Assembly: GCA_045660265.1 (NCBI GenBank)
Contig: JAZRDM010000041.1
Coordinates: 1 to 45,345 of the forward strand
Source of the DNA: Scatosoma sp045660265
GTDB taxonomy: Bacteria; Bacillota; Clostridia; Christensenellales; Borkfalkiaceae
Direction of reading: 5' to 3'
Length of the DNA: 45,345 nt
Shown: positions 42,014 through 45,345 of the stretch, one piece after another
How positions within the stretch are numbered: the first letter of the stretch is position 1
How the letters are laid out: each line of letters begins with the position of its first letter
The notes under the pieces: generated by a model
Told to the model about the DNA's origin: nothing
Database searches by the model: none
What the model saw: only the letters and a program-made list of their open reading frames with translations
Program-made: the position numbers and the translations under genes

Positions 42014-43288
42014 TTATTCCATCACTTCGTAAGGTGATGCAATTTTACCAAGCACCGCACTTGCCGCCGCAACCGCGGGAGAGGCAAGATACACTTCCGA
42101 ATCCACGTGTCCCATACGTCCAACGAAGTTACGGTTGGTTGTCGCCACAGCGCGTTCGCCTGCTGCCATAACCCCCATATATCCACCCAAACAAGGTCCG
42201 CAGGTAGGCGTAGAAACAATACAGCCCGCTTGGATAAAAATCTTTAACAGTCCCGTTTCCATTGCCTTTAAGTAAATGTCTTGCGTTGCGGGAATTACAA
42301 TAGCGCGCACGTTTTTCGCCACTTTTTTTCCTTTGAATATTTCCGCCGCTTCCGCCAAGTCCTTATACTGACCGTTGGTACACGAGCCGATTACCACTTG
42401 GTCGATTTTAATATCACCAAGTTCTGCAATTTCATCAAACGTCTTAGTATTTTCAGGCAAATGCGGGAAAGCAACCGTCGGCGTAATTTGGCTTAAATCA
42501 ATTTCATACACCTCGTCATATACAGCGTCTTCGTCCGCTTTAAAGACGGTAAATTGCTTATCCGAGCGTTCTTTAACGTATGCAATTGTCTGCTCATCTA
42601 CTTCAAAAATCCCATTTTTCGCACCCGCTTCAATCGCCATATTTGCAATCGTCAATCTATCGAAAATGGTCAGCGCGGAAACCCCTTCGCCTACAAATTC
42701 CATCGATTTATACAATGCGCCGTCCACGCCGATTTTGCCGATAATATGCAAAATAACGTCTTTCCCCGACACGTACTTACTAAGCTTGCCTTTCAGTACA
42801 AACTTAATAGCGGAAGGCACTTTCAGCCAAGCTTTTCCCGTCGCCATACCGCATGCCATATCCGTCGAGCCTACGCCCGTCGAAAACGCGCCGAGCGCAC
42901 CGTACGTGCAAGTATGCGAATCTGCCCCAATTACAACATCGCCAGGCAATACAAGTCCCTTTTCCGGCAACAAAGCGTGCTCAATCCCCATTTGACCAAC
43001 GTCGTAAAAATGGGTAATTTCTTTCTCCGAACAAAAATCTCGGCACATTTTACATTGAACTGCCGCTTTAATGTCCTTATTCGGTGCGAAATGGTCCATG
43101 ACCATCGTTACCTTTTCTTTGTCGTATACTTGGGTAAACCCAATTTTTTCAAATTCTTTAATCGCAACAGGCGAAGTGATATCATTTCCTAACACGCGGT
43201 CAAGGTTAACTAAAATTAAATCCCCTGCCTCTACGCTTTCTTTCCCCGCGTGTTGCGCAAGAATTTTTTGCGTCATTGTCATTCCCAT
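42014..43288 (-). CDS. leuC: 3-isopropylmalate dehydratase large subunit
   Basis: A 424-aa [4Fe-4S] aconitase-family subunit. VMDHFAPNKDIKAA, GADSHTCTYGALGAFSTGVG, IGSCTNGQYKDLAEAA and CGPCLGGYMGV hold substrate and cluster residues (Cys in SCTN and CGPC). It is the 420-residue LeuC2 type, separate from the small subunit. Aconitase is encoded elsewhere (33974), and the leuD and leuB neighbours fix its role in leucine synthesis. GAAGGAACG precedes the ATG. Confidence 0.95.
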   Translation of the reverse strand: MGMTMTQKILAQHAGKESVEAGDLILVNLDRVLGNDITSPVAIKEFEKIGFTQVYDKEKVTMVMDHFAPNKDIKAAVQCKMCRDFCSEKEITHFYDVGQMGIEHALLPEKGLVLPGDVVIGADSHTCTYGALGAFSTGVGSTDMACGMATGKAWLKVPSAIKFVLKGKLSKYVSGKDVILHIIGKIGVDGALYKSMEFVGEGVSALTIFDRLTIANMAIEAGAKNGIFEVDEQTIAYVKERSDKQFTVFKADEDAVYDEVYEIDLSQITPTVAFPHLPENTKTFDEIAELGDIKIDQVVIGSCTNGQYKDLAEAAEIFKGKKVAKNVRAIVIPATQDIYLKAMETGLLKIFIQAGCIVSTPTCGPCLGGYMGVMAAGERAVATTNRNFVGRMGHVDSEVYLASPAVAAASAVLGKIASPYEVME

Positions 43289-43306
43289 ACAACGTTCCTT
43301 CCTTCA

Positions 43307-44965
43307 TTAACGATTGATAATTGCGCCTTTATCTGCCGAGCTTACCTGCGCCGCATAACGCTTCAGATACCCCGAAACTTCCTTCTTTTTAATGGGCATT
43401 TCCGCTTTGCGTTTCGCAAGTTCTTCGTCGGAAACGTCCAGCTTAATCGAATAGTTCGGAATATCAATACAAATAATATCCCCGTCTTTTACGTATGCAA
43501 TCGTACCGCCTGAAACCGCTTCGGGAGATACGTGGCCTATTGCCGCGCCGCGCGTTGCGCCCGAAAATCTGCCGTCGGTAATCAACGCAACGTCCTTATC
43601 CAAGCCCATACCGGCAATTGCGGAAGTAGGAGAAAGCATTTCTCTCATACCCGGTCCACCAGCCGGTCCTTCGTAACGAATGACCACCACGTCTCCCTTT
43701 TGAATTTTCCCCGCGTAGATTGCCGCAATCGCTTGTTCTTCGCTTTCATAAACCTTTGCCGGCCCTTGATGCACAAGCATTTCCGGCGCAACAGCCGAGC
43801 GTTTTACCACACAGCCGTCAGGTGCTAAATTACCCTTTAATACCGCGATACCACCCGTCTTGCTAAATGCCGTATCAATCGTACGGATAACATCCTTATC
43901 CGTATTCACCGCATTTGCAATATTTTCTCCAAGCGTTTTTCCCGTACAAGTCATTACGGACGTATCCAACAAGTTCAGCTTTTCCAACTCTTTTAACACC
44001 GCGTAAACGCCGCCCGCTTCGTTTAAGTCTTCCATATACGTCGGACCTGCCGGCGCAAGATGACACAAATTCGGCGTGTTTTCGCTGATTGCATTCACTT
44101 CGTCTAAGCTGAATTCTACGCCGCATTCATTCGCAATTGCAGGCAAATGCAGCATGCTGTTCGTCGAGCAGCCCAACGCCATATCCGCCGTGATCGCGTT
44201 TTTAATCGCCGCCGCCGTCATAATATCCTTGGGGCGAATATTCTTCTTCACCAAGTCCATAATTTGCATACCTGCGTGTTTTGCAAGCTCAATACGGGCA
44301 GAATACACAGCAGGAATCGTGCCGTTGCCTTGTAAGCCCATACCCAACACTTCGGTTAAGCAGTTCATAGAGTTTGCCGTATACATACCCGAGCAAGACC
44401 CGCACGTAGGACAAACTTTCTTTTCAAATTCCGTCAAGCCCGCGTCGTCAATTTTTCCCGCCGTGTACGCGCCTACCGCTTCAAACATACTCGAAAGCGA
44501 GCGTTTTTTACCGCCCACTTTGCCGGCAAGCATAGGCCCGCCGCTCACAAAAACGGTAGGGATATTCAATCTTGCAGCTGCCATCAAAAGCCCGGGCACG
44601 TTTTTATCGCAGTTAGGAATCATTACCAACCCGTCAAAGCCGTGTGCCATTACCATTGCTTCGGTAGAATCGGCAATCAAGTCGCGGGTAACAAGGGAGT
44701 ATTTCATCCCCACGTGCCCCATTGCGATACCGTCGCAAACCGTAATTGCAGGGAACATGATGGGCGTACCGCCCGCCATTGCTACGCCAAGCTTCACCGC
44801 TTGCGTAATTTTATCTAAATTGGTATGACCGGGTACAATTTCGTTATAAGACGAAACAATCCCTATAAGAGGTCTTTGCAATTCTTCATCCGTGAGTCCC
44901 AACGCGTGATACAACGATCTGTGCGGCGCGTTTTGGAACCCGTTTACAATAGTATCCTTAATCAT
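43307..44965 (-). CDS. ilvD: Dihydroxy-acid dehydratase
   Basis: A 552-aa iron-sulfur enzyme giving the keto acids for valine and isoleucine. The start is ATG 44965 (MIKDTIVNGFQNAPHRSL), with AAGGAG 5-8 nt upstream; the frame open to 45064 overlaps ilvC. VMIPNCDKNVPG and CPTCGSCSGMYTANSMNCLTE hold the cluster Cys, and VALITDGRFSGATRG with GHVSPEA is the C-terminal signature. It lies 10 nt behind ilvC and 18 nt before leuC, inside one operon. Confidence 0.96.
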   Translation of the reverse strand: MIKDTIVNGFQNAPHRSLYHALGLTDEELQRPLIGIVSSYNEIVPGHTNLDKITQAVKLGVAMAGGTPIMFPAITVCDGIAMGHVGMKYSLVTRDLIADSTEAMVMAHGFDGLVMIPNCDKNVPGLLMAAARLNIPTVFVSGGPMLAGKVGGKKRSLSSMFEAVGAYTAGKIDDAGLTEFEKKVCPTCGSCSGMYTANSMNCLTEVLGMGLQGNGTIPAVYSARIELAKHAGMQIMDLVKKNIRPKDIMTAAAIKNAITADMALGCSTNSMLHLPAIANECGVEFSLDEVNAISENTPNLCHLAPAGPTYMEDLNEAGGVYAVLKELEKLNLLDTSVMTCTGKTLGENIANAVNTDKDVIRTIDTAFSKTGGIAVLKGNLAPDGCVVKRSAVAPEMLVHQGPAKVYESEEQAIAAIYAGKIQKGDVVVIRYEGPAGGPGMREMLSPTSAIAGMGLDKDVALITDGRFSGATRGAAIGHVSPEAVSGGTIAYVKDGDIICIDIPNYSIKLDVSDEELAKRKAEMPIKKKEVSGYLKRYAAQVSSADKGAIINR

Positions 44966-44975
44966 ACGATACTCC

Positions 44976-45345
44976 TTAATTATTGATAAATTTCTCCTCG
45001 TCTGCCCAGCTATACAGCTTTCTAATATCCTTACCAACCACTTCGGAAGGATGTTCTGCCGCAATCTTTCTCATTGCGTTGAAATGTACTTGCGCACCTG
45101 CGTCAGACATATCCAACAAGAAGTCTTTTGCAAACGTGCCGTCTTGAATATCCTTCAAAACCTTCTTCATTGCCTTCTTGGTTTCTTCGGTAATAATCTT
45201 AGGTCCGGTTACGTAATCGCCGTATTCAGCCGTGTTAGAAATGGAATAACGCATACCTTCAAAGCCGCTTTGGTAAATCAAGTCTACGATAAGTTTCATT
45301 TCGTGAATACACTCGAAGTATGCATTTCTTGGATCGTATCCAGCT
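44976..45345 (-). CDS. ilvC: Ketol-acid reductoisomerase, C-terminal part, cut by window edge
   Basis: The frame is open to the right edge and encodes the last 122 residues: AGYDPRNAYFECIHEMKLIV, then DLIYQSGFEGMRYSISNTAEYGDYV, the knotted C-terminal domain of class I IlvC with acidic and Ser residues of the metal/substrate site. The NADPH-binding domain lies outside the window. It converts acetolactate and acetohydroxybutyrate to dihydroxy acids, feeding ilvD directly downstream. Confidence 0.95.
   Translation of the reverse strand, partial: AGYDPRNAYFECIHEMKLIVDLIYQSGFEGMRYSISNTAEYGDYVTGPKIITEETKKAMKKVLKDIQDGTFAKDFLLDMSDAGAQVHFNAMRKIAAEHPSEVVGKDIRKLYSWADEEKFINN

Noticed and set aside
42375..42995. 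Long plus-strand frames inside leuC and ilvD
   Set aside because: Antisense shadows of well-conserved enzymes.

Overview
The window looks like chromosome from an anaerobic, low-to-mid GC Clostridia-type Firmicute. This rests on the gene families: a Re-type citrate synthase, NfnAB-like ferredoxin:NADP oxidoreductase subunits, a YerC/TrpR-like regulator, AggAGG-type ribosome sites and TTGACA/TATAAT promoters. No rRNA, tRNA, CRISPR array, transposase or phage gene was seen.

Layout. (1) About 1-8.9 kb is an accessory region, mostly minus strand, of poorly known proteins: a coiled-coil protein cut by the edge, two orphan proteins, a HAD-fold protein, a SLOG/YspA-like nucleotide-binding protein, two leucine-rich-repeat proteins (one with a zinc-type CPCC tail), a PD-(D/E)XK-like protein, and on the plus strand a DUF2779/RecB-like nuclease. 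Three minus-strand promoters here share one element, TACC-N6-GGTA placed exactly 12 nt before the -10, so the island is probably co-regulated. (2) About 9.2-14.2 kb holds two divergent secreted lipoproteins (beta-helix and metallophosphoesterase) and a fossil hydrolase tail. (3) About 14.2-24.1 kb holds an OFA-type transporter, an SDR oxidoreductase, thymidine kinase, a YfhO-type membrane protein with a tiny membrane partner, NfnA/NfnB and a CPA2 antiporter. (4) About 24.1-45.3 kb is an almost unbroken minus-strand amino-acid biosynthesis block: proB-proA-proC; an amino-acid ABC transporter with a YerC-type regulator; cysK-cysE-asnA; Re-citrate synthase, aconitase and isocitrate dehydrogenase (2-oxoglutarate for glutamate and proline); then ilvC-ilvD-leuC-leuD-leuB, a DUF815 ATPase, threonine deaminase and RidA.

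The most unusual items are: (a) the ABC-transporter substrate-binding lipoprotein, whose two halves are in swapped order, as in a circular permutation; (b) a dispersed G-rich repeat (core GGGGGCAGG, longest form TCAACGCAACCCTGCCCCC on the complementary strand) found in intergenic hairpins and inside at least six genes in different reading frames; (c) the shared promoter/operator of the accessory island; and (d) three ACTTTA-N6-TAAAGT dyads around the ABC-transporter promoter. Everything was read by eye without database searches, so family names rest on motif recognition.
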